Shown here piece after piece: positions 1 to 6,336 of a stretch of 7,209 nt of DNA. The stretch covers positions 1 to 7,209 of the forward strand of contig DAOWNV010000143.1 in assembly GCA_030642405.1 (NCBI GenBank), given 5' to 3'. The first letter of the stretch is position 1, and each line of letters opens with the position of its first letter. The stretch is from Desulfosarcina sp. Its GTDB lineage: Bacteria; Desulfobacterota; Desulfobacteria; Desulfobacterales; Desulfosarcinaceae. Position numbers and translations under genes: made by a program. Under the pieces are notes generated by a model, which saw only the letters and a list, made by a program, of their open reading frames with translations, was not told where the DNA came from and ran no database searches.

Positions 1-1
1 G

Positions 2-712
2 GAAGAGGCTTCAATAAATATCAATATGGTAGCAACCGCTGCTGAACAGTTAACTTCAAGTGTAAATGAAATCGCCGGCAATTCTCAAAATGGGCGTGTC
101 ATTACAGATGAAGCCGTTGTTCAAGCTAAAGATGTATCGAAAAAAATTGAAGAATTAGGCGCTACTGCGGCTGAAATCGGTAAGGTGACAGAAACTATTA
201 CCGACATTTCCGATCAAACCAACCTGTTGGCCTTAAACGCCACTATTGAAGCAGCTAGGGCAGGTGAAGCCGGCAAAGGTTTTGCCGTGGTCGCCAATGA
301 AATTAAGGAACTGGCCAGCCAGACGGCAATAGCAACAAAGGAAATCAAAATAAAAATCAGCGCCAATCAGGAATCCACTGATAATGCAGTTTCCTCCATA
401 GAAAAGATAGTTAGTGTTATCAGCGATGTTAATAACATCGTGGCAACTATTGCCACGGCGGTTGAAGAACAGTCGGTTACCACCGGCGAAATTGCCGATA
501 ATGTCGGCCAAGCCTGCCAGGGCATTCAGGAGGTAAATGAAAATCTATCTCATAATTCTACAAGCGCGAATCAGATTGCGGACGATATTGCCGAGGTAAA
601 TCAATCTGTTTCCGACCTTTCAAATAACAGTATCCAAATAAATGATAATTCAAACGACTTGAATCAACTATCCCAGCAATTAAATACACTGGTTGAAAGG
701 TTTAAGATTTAA
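2..712 (+). CDS. Methyl-accepting chemotaxis protein, C-terminal signalling domain (5' truncated by window edge)
   Basis: The frame is already open at base 2, so the ATG at 26 is an internal methionine and the true start lies upstream. About 236 residues are visible, almost all the cytoplasmic coiled-coil signalling hairpin of a chemoreceptor. The diagnostic tip is encoded at about 206-301, with the QTNLLALNATIEAARAGE core followed by GKGFAVVANEIKELA. This tip binds the CheA kinase and CheW in receptor arrays, and the helices on both sides carry the methylation region. The descending helix has the usual AVEEQ stretch. The protein ends in VERFKI with no NWETF-type CheR/CheB tether pentapeptide. 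Sensor, membrane and HAMP segments would lie upstream, so ligand and topology cannot be told. The stop TAA at 710-712 is only seven bases from the convergent VWA gene. The family call is very secure. Confidence 0.96.
   Translation, partial: EEASININMVATAAEQLTSSVNEIAGNSQNGRVITDEAVVQAKDVSKKIEELGATAAEIGKVTETITDISDQTNLLALNATIEAARAGEAGKGFAVVANEIKELASQTAIATKEIKIKISANQESTDNAVSSIEKIVSVISDVNNIVATIATAVEEQSVTTGEIADNVGQACQGIQEVNENLSHNSTSANQIADDIAEVNQSVSDLSNNSIQINDNSNDLNQLSQQLNTLVERFKI
424..457. repeat. Two abutting perfect inverted repeats inside the MCP gene
   Basis: CGATGTT-AAT-AACATCG (424-440) is followed directly by CGTGGCAA-CTA-TTGCCACG (439-457). Both are perfect (7-bp and 8-bp arms, 3-nt loops) and they share the CG at 439-440. 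They lie within codons for the descending signalling helix of the chemoreceptor. No T tract follows, so neither looks like a terminator. They could be chance, a result of repetitive coiled-coil codons, or a structured mRNA element. Confidence 0.5.
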
Positions 713-719
713 TAAAACT

Positions 720-2117
720 TTATGCTGCTTGAGCTGATATTTTAAGTATGGTGTCAACCATCAATTTGAGATGAGTAACTGTGTTGCACTCCTTCACTAC
801 GTTGCAATAGGGTTTGTATCGTAACATTTCTGAATCCCCGATGCCCCAGAAGCTTTTAGTTTCAGGGTTAAGCCAGATGACCCTTTTGGCGCGCTGATAC
901 AGAAGTTTCATCACTTTTGTTTGTGGATCCAGTCTATTGTTGCGAGCGTCGCCAAGAATAATGACTGTTGTTTTGTTGTCTATCTTATCCATGTATTTAT
1001 CTTTAAGATCAAGAAACGTATTACCGTAGTCGGAACCACTCATGCCAAATTCGTAAACGATCTTTTCGACGGCCTGCTGAACAGGGAACTTATCAAAAAT
1101 ATCATTGACGTCAATTAAGGTGTTGGTGAACACACAGGTGTCGATTCGATCAAGCACGTCACTGAGGCTGTATAAAAACAAAAGCAGAAACCGCGAGTAA
1201 GATGAAACCGAGCCACTGACATCACATAAGGCGAGAATGCGGGGTTTGTCGACGACTTTCATCTTCCAGAAAATATTAAATATGACGCCATCGTAAGCGA
1301 CGTTGTTGCGAAGGGTTTTTCTAAAGTCGAGCTGACCCCGATCCTTTCGTTTACGTTTTTTGGAATAAAGAGAGCTCAAACGTTTTGCCATTTTGCGTAC
1401 GATTTTGTTCATTGTCTCAAAATCGCGCTTTTCGATATTTGAAAGGCAGGTATTTTTAAGAAACTCTTCGTGAATTGTTTGAGATGTCGTTTTGCCAAAC
1501 ATTAACAATTGTTGTTCAACAAAATTGCGCACCTCATTGAAGAGGTATTTTTGTGCCCAACGTAATTTTCCGGCCAGGGCACTATCTGTTGGACCATCTC
1601 CTTTGCCGAGTGCTACAATTTCTTTATTGAGTTCCTGTGCACCCATTTTGTCCATTATTCTTCGGGTATAAATACCTTTTTGGGTAAATAACCAGATATC
1701 AGTCATGCCCGATTCACGGGCTGCTTTTTTCATAGACTGGGCAAGCGCGGCCTTATCTTGCTCGATCAACATTTTTGCGAGCTCAATTTCACCGGTGTAT
1801 TCAGGGTCCTTTTGATCGGCGGCAGATTTTTGGTCATCTGACTGATCACCATCCCCACCGTCTCCTGCTGTTTTGTCGCCGATACCCTTATTTTTTTGGA
1901 AAGATTTAAAAGAATAAAACTGCTCGAAGCATTCATCAAGTATCTGTTTTTCATCCACTGTTTTAGCAAGAGACAGAGACAGAGCATGTTTTAGCGTATC
2001 TCTGTTGCTGTAGCCCACCAGCTCAACTGTTTTACTGGTTTCAATGCTATCGGCAATTGAAATATCAATACCAGCCGAGCGTACAACTTTATAAAAATCT
2101 TCGAGCGTTTGTTGCAT
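720..2117 (-). CDS. CoxE-type von Willebrand factor A (VWA) domain protein, partner of MoxR-like ATPase
   Basis: The 465-residue cytoplasmic protein has no signal peptide or membrane segment. Residues 1-75 resemble the CoxE-family N-terminus (an FYKVVRSAGIDIS segment, then ELVGYSNRDTLKHAL). Residues 76-108 are an acidic, Gly/Asp/Lys-rich linker, and 251-262 are strongly basic. The VWA fold starts near 290 with the MIDAS motif DVSGS at 299-303. It continues with the GSDYGNT loop at 361-367 as the likely MIDAS threonine region, GDARNN at 389-394, and the family-typical VIWLNPE at 413-419. CoxE proteins work with MoxR/CoxD AAA+ ATPases in assembling or activating metal enzymes; this is known for CO dehydrogenase, and no such enzyme gene is present here. 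Its ATG lies six bases past the ATPase stop, and its GGAG ribosome site overlaps that gene's last codons, pointing to translational coupling. The family is clear; the client is unknown. Confidence 0.9.
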   Translation of the reverse strand: MQQTLEDFYKVVRSAGIDISIADSIETSKTVELVGYSNRDTLKHALSLSLAKTVDEKQILDECFEQFYSFKSFQKNKGIGDKTAGDGGDGDQSDDQKSAADQKDPEYTGEIELAKMLIEQDKAALAQSMKKAARESGMTDIWLFTQKGIYTRRIMDKMGAQELNKEIVALGKGDGPTDSALAGKLRWAQKYLFNEVRNFVEQQLLMFGKTTSQTIHEEFLKNTCLSNIEKRDFETMNKIVRKMAKRLSSLYSKKRKRKDRGQLDFRKTLRNNVAYDGVIFNIFWKMKVVDKPRILALCDVSGSVSSYSRFLLLFLYSLSDVLDRIDTCVFTNTLIDVNDIFDKFPVQQAVEKIVYEFGMSGSDYGNTFLDLKDKYMDKIDNKTTVIILGDARNNRLDPQTKVMKLLYQRAKRVIWLNPETKSFWGIGDSEMLRYKPYCNVVKECNTVTHLKLMVDTILKISAQAA

Positions 2118-2123
2118 AATGAC

Positions 2124-3071
2124 CTACTCCGTATAGGGTTTGGCCTTCCTGATGAATGTGGTCACTTGCTCATTGACAGCATCGATGTCTTCTTCAAATT
2201 TCAAGAAAACATTCAGTGTTTCTATGACTGTTTCCCTTTCCAGATGTTCTGCGTGCAAAAGCAGCAATGTTTTAGCCCAGTCAATGGTTTCAGAAATTGA
2301 CGGCACTTTTTTAATGTCAAGGTTACGAACTTGCTGAACGAAAGAAACAACTTCCTTCCTGAGTGTTTCAGAAAGATTGGGAACGCGTGTGTTGAGAATT
2401 TTACGTTCCAGTTTTTCATCGGGAAAGCCAATGTGGAGGTGCAGGCAGCGACGTTTGAGTGCATCACTCATTTCGCGAGTATCATTACTGGTCAGGAATA
2501 CTAGAGGTTTAATTTTTGCCCCGAGAGTACCTAATTCTGGAATGGAGACTTGGAATTCAGACAGAATTTCAAGCAGAAACGCTTCAAATTCATGGTCGGA
2601 CTTATCAATTTCATCAATCAATAATACGCAGCCATGCTCTTCTTGCAGTGCTCGGTATAAAGGTCTTGCCTCCAGAAAGTCTTCTGAAAAGAAGAGGTCT
2701 TCGTAGCCCTGTAACTTGGTCATTGACTGACGCAGACTGACGGCACCGTCGAGTATTTCGCTGAGCTTATCTTTAAGCAGTTGTGTATAGAGCATCTGTT
2801 TGCCGTATTTCCATTCGTATAGTGCTTTTGACTCATCAAGACCTTCATAGCATTGTAAACGCACTAACGGCACACCCAGAATATCCGCGGTTGTTTTTGC
2901 CAGCTCTGTTTTACCTACACCCGCAGGACCTTCAACCATTACGGGTTTTTGCAGGTTGTAGGCAATATACACACAGGTAGCAATTTGTGTGTTACAGATG
3001 TAGCTATGTGTTTCAAATTCCTGCTTAATATCTTCAACAGATTGGAAGGTGTTTTCGTATAAGTTTTTCAT
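2124..3071 (-). CDS. MoxR/CoxD-family AAA+ ATPase
   Basis: This 315-residue AAA+ ATPase is the usual length for the MoxR/CoxD group. Visible motifs are Walker A GPAGVGKT (48-55), Walker B VLLIDEID (149-156), sensor 1 in FLTSND (192-197), the arginine-finger region LKRRC (205-209), and a sensor-2 region PSISETIDWAKTL (257-269). The ETIDWA wording is typical of the CoxD-like branch rather than of classical MoxR. Members hydrolyse ATP as hexameric rings and, with a VWA partner that contacts the substrate, remodel or activate enzyme complexes. The ATG at 3069-3071 (minus strand) is preceded by only a weak GGA-type ribosome site. The gene is first in a two-gene operon with the VWA gene directly downstream. 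Nothing nearby (no molybdenum hydroxylase, methanol dehydrogenase or nitric oxide reductase gene) identifies the client. Confidence 0.93.
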   Translation of the reverse strand: MKNLYENTFQSVEDIKQEFETHSYICNTQIATCVYIAYNLQKPVMVEGPAGVGKTELAKTTADILGVPLVRLQCYEGLDESKALYEWKYGKQMLYTQLLKDKLSEILDGAVSLRQSMTKLQGYEDLFFSEDFLEARPLYRALQEEHGCVLLIDEIDKSDHEFEAFLLEILSEFQVSIPELGTLGAKIKPLVFLTSNDTREMSDALKRRCLHLHIGFPDEKLERKILNTRVPNLSETLRKEVVSFVQQVRNLDIKKVPSISETIDWAKTLLLLHAEHLERETVIETLNVFLKFEEDIDAVNEQVTTFIRKAKPYTE

Positions 3072-3085
3072 ATATGATAGTCCGG

Positions 3086-3214
3086 TTAATTGTTGTGACC
3101 ATTATTATTTTTATGATTTGCTATATATCTCTCAGCCAATATTTTTTTGTTGGCAATGTTGATCAGCACACCAATATCATTGCTTGGATCTTTAATCGAG
3201 CTATTTAATGCCTG
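3086..3214 (-). pseudogene. Possible remnant of a coding sequence upstream of moxR
   Basis: Read on the minus strand, 42 sense codons run from just after a TAG (3215-3217) to a TAA (3086-3088), ending 14 bases before the ATPase start. The translation is protein-like, with a helix-like segment GVLINIANKKILAERYIA followed by an Asn/His-rich tail. No ATG start is present; an internal GTG would leave only 27 residues and has no ribosome site. The same frame upstream of the TAG is open for about 23 more codons and includes VFLPGKPLPDKLLA, so the stop could be a nonsense mutation in a decaying gene. I do not recognise the family. It may also be chance; no homology test was possible. Confidence 0.25.
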
Positions 3215-3352
3215 CTAAGCTAGTAGTTTATCCGGCAATGGTTTTCCAGGCAAAAACACTGACCTAATTTTAAGGCCACAGCGATATCAGAACAACGATG
3301 ATTTATACCCATACCGTAAAATCGAAAACCTTGAAAAATGCAAAAAGTCCCC

Positions 3353-3382
3353 TTGCAATCCTCCTCGTGTAAGCTATATAAA
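3353..3382 (+). promoter_or_regulatory. Predicted sigma70-type promoter for the ABC-panE-panB cluster
   Basis: TTGCAA at 3353-3358 (four of six matches to the -35 consensus) is separated by 18 bases from TATAAA at 3377-3382 (five of six to the -10). Transcription would start near 3389-3391, leaving a leader of about 55-60 bases before the TTG start at 3448. It is the best + strand match I found in the spacer. The -10 lies inside the inverted repeat at 3371-3393, so a protein bound there would block it. Confidence 0.5.
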
Positions 3383-3393
3383 ATCTATAGCTT
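3371..3393. promoter_or_regulatory. Perfect 8-bp inverted repeat overlapping the -10 (possible operator)
   Basis: AAGCTATA (3371-3378) and TATAGCTT (3386-3393) are perfect inverted copies separated by seven bases. Their centres are about 15 bases apart, not far from one and a half helical turns. The repeat covers the predicted -10 and start point of the promoter for the ABC-pan genes, which is a typical repressor position. It could also form an AT-rich hairpin at the 5' end of the message, but no T run follows, so it is not an intrinsic terminator. The binding factor is unknown. Confidence 0.45.
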
Positions 3394-3447
3394 GACCGAC
3401 GGCACAGAACGGCTCAGTTTAACAAATTTTTAAGGTACAAAAAAATA

Positions 3448-4437
3448 TTGAATCTGGAACCTTTATTGACTGTGACGGATCTGTCCAAACACTTTCCAAT
3501 TGGCGGTGGTTGGTTTTCAAGACCCAAAGGATGGATCAAAGCCGTTGACGGTGTCAGCTTTTCTCTGAACCGGGGAGAAAGTCTGGGTCTGGTGGGGGAG
3601 TCAGGCTGCGGAAAAAGCACACTTGCCCGTCTGGTGGTCAAGCTTATCAGTTCCACCAGGGGGACCATACGGTTTTGTAACGAGGAAATTAGCAATCTGG
3701 ATCGAAAAGCGATGCTGCCGCTTAGAAAGCGGATGCAGATTATTTTTCAGGATCCCTATGCCAGCCTGGATCCAAGGTTAACCGTCGGAAACAGCATTAC
3801 CGAACCCTTGCTCAATGGTACAACGCTCTCAAAAGGCAAAAGACGAGCCTTGGCAGGTGATTTGCTTTCCACCGTAGGATTAAGGGCCAATGATCTTGAC
3901 CGTTATCCCCACGAATTTTCCGGCGGTCAGCGCCAACGCATCGGCATCGCCCGTGCTCTGTGTGTCCAACCGGATTTCGTAGTGGCAGACGAGCCGGTCA
4001 GCGCGCTTGATGTCTCCATTCAAGCCCAAATCCTCAACCTGATGAAAGACATGCAACAGAAATTCGGCCTCACCTATTTATTCATCTCCCATGATATGGG
4101 TGTGGTGGAACACTTTTGTAATCGTGTTGCGGTCATGTATGCCGGATCCCTGGTGGAAGAAGCCCAATCTTCTGATTTTCACGAGTTTTGCATACATCCA
4201 TATACCCGTGCCCTGGTGGCCGCCGTCCCTCAACCGGACCCTCTGATTCCATTGCCGCCGGTTCCAGTGGAAGGAGAACCACCGGATCCCGCTGCTTTAC
4301 CAGCCGGCTGTCCATACCATCCACGGTGCATTCATGCATTTAATTCATGCCGGGACCGGAGGCCGCCGTTGGTCGAAGTAAAGGAAAACCACCGTGTGGC
4401 CTGCTGGCTCAACAAGGGGAAAGGAAAGTTATCATGA
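3448..4437 (+). CDS. OppF/DppF-type peptide ABC transporter ATP-binding protein
   Basis: This 329-residue protein is a full-length ATPase subunit of the oligopeptide/dipeptide importer family, which powers peptide uptake from the cytoplasmic face. It has Walker A GESGCGKS (50-57), the Q-loop Q101, the signature FSGGQRQ (157-163), Walker B FVVADEP (177-183) with catalytic E182, and the H-loop H215. The C-terminal oligo_HPY extension starts near HPYTRAL (250-256) and has cysteines at 288, 294, 301 and 319, including CPYHPRC. The start is TTG at 3448: there is no ATG before Walker A, an AAGG at 3432-3435 lies 12 bases upstream, and the resulting EPLLTVTDLSKHF opening suits the family. OppA, OppB, OppC and OppD partners are absent on both sides, which is unusual because OppF normally sits last in its operon. 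The stop overlaps panE in ATGA. OppF versus DppF cannot be settled from sequence alone. Confidence 0.92.
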   Translation: MNLEPLLTVTDLSKHFPIGGGWFSRPKGWIKAVDGVSFSLNRGESLGLVGESGCGKSTLARLVVKLISSTRGTIRFCNEEISNLDRKAMLPLRKRMQIIFQDPYASLDPRLTVGNSITEPLLNGTTLSKGKRRALAGDLLSTVGLRANDLDRYPHEFSGGQRQRIGIARALCVQPDFVVADEPVSALDVSIQAQILNLMKDMQQKFGLTYLFISHDMGVVEHFCNRVAVMYAGSLVEEAQSSDFHEFCIHPYTRALVAAVPQPDPLIPLPPVPVEGEPPDPAALPAGCPYHPRCIHAFNSCRDRRPPLVEVKENHRVACWLNKGKGKLS

Positions 4438-5345
4438 AGATCTCGGTGATCGGAGCCGGTGCCATGGGCAGCCTGTTTGGCGCCCTGCTGGCAGAGGCCG
4501 GCCATAAGGTGATTTTGTTTGATATTCGAAAAGATCATGTGGATAAAGTGAATGCCAAGGGCTTGACCGTTGAGAGAGAAGATACTTCTCGCAAAATTTC
4601 TATTTTGGCAACAACTGATATCAATCGGATCGGCCCGACTGAGCTGTGCCTCATTTTTGTGAAGTCGACGCATACTGCAGCGGCCGCCGAAACGGCCGGT
4701 CGACTTGCCGATCGAACCGGCCTGGTTTTGACCCTGCAAAACGGAATGGGCAATGCCGACACGATTTGCAATGTGTTGGATCCGTCTCAAGTCATTGCCG
4801 GTACGACCTCCCATGGCGCCACCTTTTTGCGTCCCGGCGCCATTCGTCATGCCGGTGCAGGCGATACCCTAATAGGGCCCTGGACTGAAAAGGGACTCTC
4901 CGGTGCTAAACATGTGGCGGATCTTTTCAATAAGGCAGGCATTCAAACCCATGTAAAGGAAGATGTCCGCACTGTTTTGTGGTCAAAGCTGTTCATCAAT
5001 GTGGGCATCAATGCCATCACGGCCTTGACCGGCATCAAAAACGGCCAACTCCTGGATTTGGAGAAAACACGCCAACTCTGTCAATCGGCGGTGAATGAAG
5101 CGGTTGCCGTTGCCCGTGCCTTGGGCATCACGATCACCGGCGATCCGGTGAAAACGGTTTTCAAGGTGGCTGAAACCACAGGCACCAACCGCTCATCAAT
5201 GGGCCAGGATGTGGATAACCGCCGATTGACGGAAATTGCCACGATAAATGGATATATCGTACAGGCGGCGGAAAAAGCGGGTGTGCCGATACCGGTCAAC
5301 CAAGCACTGACGACACTTGTAGAGACTTTGCAGGCTCACTATTGA
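4434..5345 (+). CDS. panE: 2-dehydropantoate 2-reductase (ketopantoate reductase)
   Basis: This enzyme reduces ketopantoate to pantoate with NADPH in the pantothenate/coenzyme A pathway. The start is the ATG at 4434, which overlaps the preceding TGA as ATGA and has a purine-rich AAGGAAAG ribosome site upstream; it gives 303 residues, the same as E. coli PanE. The frame is open further upstream, but the GxGxxG dinucleotide motif GAGAMG falls at 7-12 and the protein begins MKISVIGAG, so upstream extension is unlikely. Other marks are LQNGMGN (101-107), the catalytic lysine region WSKLFINVGINAIT with K185 and N189, and the C-terminal TEIATING with E267, matching the E. coli Lys176, Asn180 and Glu256 positions. 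The ApbA/PanE family includes paralogues of other function, but the downstream panB strongly supports the true pantoate role. Confidence 0.93.
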   Translation: MKISVIGAGAMGSLFGALLAEAGHKVILFDIRKDHVDKVNAKGLTVEREDTSRKISILATTDINRIGPTELCLIFVKSTHTAAAAETAGRLADRTGLVLTLQNGMGNADTICNVLDPSQVIAGTTSHGATFLRPGAIRHAGAGDTLIGPWTEKGLSGAKHVADLFNKAGIQTHVKEDVRTVLWSKLFINVGINAITALTGIKNGQLLDLEKTRQLCQSAVNEAVAVARALGITITGDPVKTVFKVAETTGTNRSSMGQDVDNRRLTEIATINGYIVQAAEKAGVPIPVNQALTTLVETLQAHY

Positions 5346-5396
5346 AAGCTACCGTCTCTTATGATTTAACAAACCGACAAAGGAAGGAAGGCATCC

Positions 5397-6251
5397 ATGA
5401 CTGATAGCAAAGTGACGATACAAAAGATTATTCAGGCAAAAAAAAAGGGGCGAAAACTGGTGATGGTGACTGCCTACGACTACCCTTTCGGTCTTATTGC
5501 CGATGAGGCGGGTGTTGATATGGTTCTGGTCGGGGATTCGCTGGCCATGGTGGTCCTGGGGCTGGACAGTACGGTTCCGGTAACAATGGAAATGATGATT
5601 CATCATATAAAGGCTGTTGTACGCGGCTGTAAGCGTCCCATAGTCGTTGGCGACATGCCCTTTATGAGTTACAATACCGGTATCCGAGATGCTGTCATCA
5701 ATGCCGGCCGGTTGATGAAAGAAGGTGGCTGCGATTGCGTTAAACTGGAAGGGGGCGTTGATTTTGCCCAGGTAGTTCAGGCCATTGTCAAAGCCGGCAT
5801 CCCCGTACAAGGCCATGTGGGGCTTACCCCCCAGACAGCCAGTGCTCTCGGTGGATTTAAAATGCAGGGAAAAGATGCTACGGCCGCTCGAAAAATCATT
5901 GACGATGTCAAGGCTCTGGAGGCCGCCGGGGCTTTCTCGATCGTAGCTGAGGCGGTTCCCGCTCCTCTGGGTACGCTGCTCGCCGAATCGGTCAGTGTAC
6001 CGATCATCGGAATCGGCGCCGGTGCAGGTGTGGACGGCCAGGTCCTGGTCACCCATGACATGATTGGCCTGTTTGACCGGTTTGTTCCCAAATTTGTCAA
6101 GCAATACGAAAAAGTCCGGCCTTTGATTATCGATGCGATCAAAGCTTACGGTCAAGACGTTCAGGCATCAAAGTTTCCTGCTCCTGAACATAGCTTTGGA
6201 ATGTCGGAAGAAGCTTTGGCTGCATTGAAAGCCTCTTTGGAGGAAAAATAA
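5397..6251 (+). CDS. panB: 3-methyl-2-oxobutanoate hydroxymethyltransferase (ketopantoate hydroxymethyltransferase)
   Basis: PanB transfers a hydroxymethyl group from 5,10-methylene-tetrahydrofolate to 2-oxoisovalerate, giving ketopantoate, the substrate of the PanE encoded just before it. The 284-residue protein is slightly longer than E. coli PanB (264). The TIM-barrel metal ligands are all present: D47 in VGDSLA, D86 in GDMPFMSY and E118 in KLEGG, with the catalytic acid E185 in AEAVPAPL. Further landmarks are VTAYDYPF (24-31), GHVGLTPQ (139-146), IIGIGAGAG (203-211) and the family-typical FPAPEHSF near the C-terminus. The ATG is six bases after AGGAAGGAAG, a strong ribosome site. The gap from panE is 51 bases with no visible terminator, so the genes are probably one transcript. 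A run of nine A's lies early in the coding sequence (5438-5446). Confidence 0.97.
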   Translation: MTDSKVTIQKIIQAKKKGRKLVMVTAYDYPFGLIADEAGVDMVLVGDSLAMVVLGLDSTVPVTMEMMIHHIKAVVRGCKRPIVVGDMPFMSYNTGIRDAVINAGRLMKEGGCDCVKLEGGVDFAQVVQAIVKAGIPVQGHVGLTPQTASALGGFKMQGKDATAARKIIDDVKALEAAGAFSIVAEAVPAPLGTLLAESVSVPIIGIGAGAGVDGQVLVTHDMIGLFDRFVPKFVKQYEKVRPLIIDAIKAYGQDVQASKFPAPEHSFGMSEEALAALKASLEEK

Positions 6252-6277
6252 GGATTGGGGATGAAATTCACAATCCT
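6251..6277 (+). repeat. Inverted repeat at the end of panB
   Basis: AGGATTG (6251-6257) pairs perfectly with CAATCCT (6271-6277) across a 13-base loop, starting on the last base of the panB stop codon. No T run follows, so it is a poor fit to an intrinsic terminator. It could act as a partial terminator or as an mRNA-processing or stabilising hairpin between panB and the downstream small gene. Confidence 0.35.
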
Positions 6278-6336
6278 AAGCACAACTCCCCCCCAGGCCG
6301 CCACAAATTTTGCGTTTTGCATAACAGGAGCGTTAA

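Larger units (their letters stand above)
3072..3447. other. Divergent intergenic region (about 375 bp) between the moxR-VWA operon and the ABC-pan cluster
   Basis: This AT-rich spacer must hold the promoters of both flanking operons. On the + strand it contains a convincing promoter and a perfect palindrome just before the ABC ATPase gene. On the minus strand it contains a 42-codon open stretch without a good start (3086-3214), possibly a gene remnant. A weak six-pair stem (GCCAAT at 3135-3140 with GTTGGC at 3149-3154, one G-T pair) encloses a T-rich loop and is not a standard terminator. No convincing minus-strand promoter stands out, although TTGGCT with AT-rich sequence downstream is a weak candidate. 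The rest (about 3215-3350) shows nothing I can name. Confidence 0.6.

Noticed and set aside
528..599. AGGAGGT followed by ATG at 537 inside the MCP gene, suggesting an internal small gene
   Set aside because: Only two bases separate the ribosome-like site from the ATG, the frame closes after 20 residues, and the motif is explained by the MCP codons for Gln-Glu-Val-Asn.
3135..3154. GCCAAT/GTTGGC hairpin with a T-rich loop as a terminator
   Set aside because: The T run is in the loop rather than after the stem, the stem has only six pairs including a G-T, and it lies upstream of the ATPase gene rather than after a gene.
3113..3208. Short + strand ORF of about 31 codons in the divergent spacer
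   Set aside because: No ribosome site, an unremarkable composition, and it runs against the more protein-like minus-strand frame over the same bases.
3215..3217. In-frame TAG read as pyrrolysine in the spacer ORF
   Set aside because: No methylamine methyltransferase-like sequence or pyl genes are visible, and the open frame lacks a start; a decayed or chance ORF is far simpler.
4347..4433. Upstream extension of panE to an ATG at 4347
   Set aside because: It would overlap the ABC gene by about 90 bases and put 29 unrelated residues before the N-terminal GAGAMG motif; the ATG at 4434 gives the standard 303-residue protein.
5777..6142. Long minus-strand frames opposite panB (also opposite yceH and panE)
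   Set aside because: They are codon-bias shadows of clearly conserved genes on the + strand and have no ribosome sites or recognisable domains.
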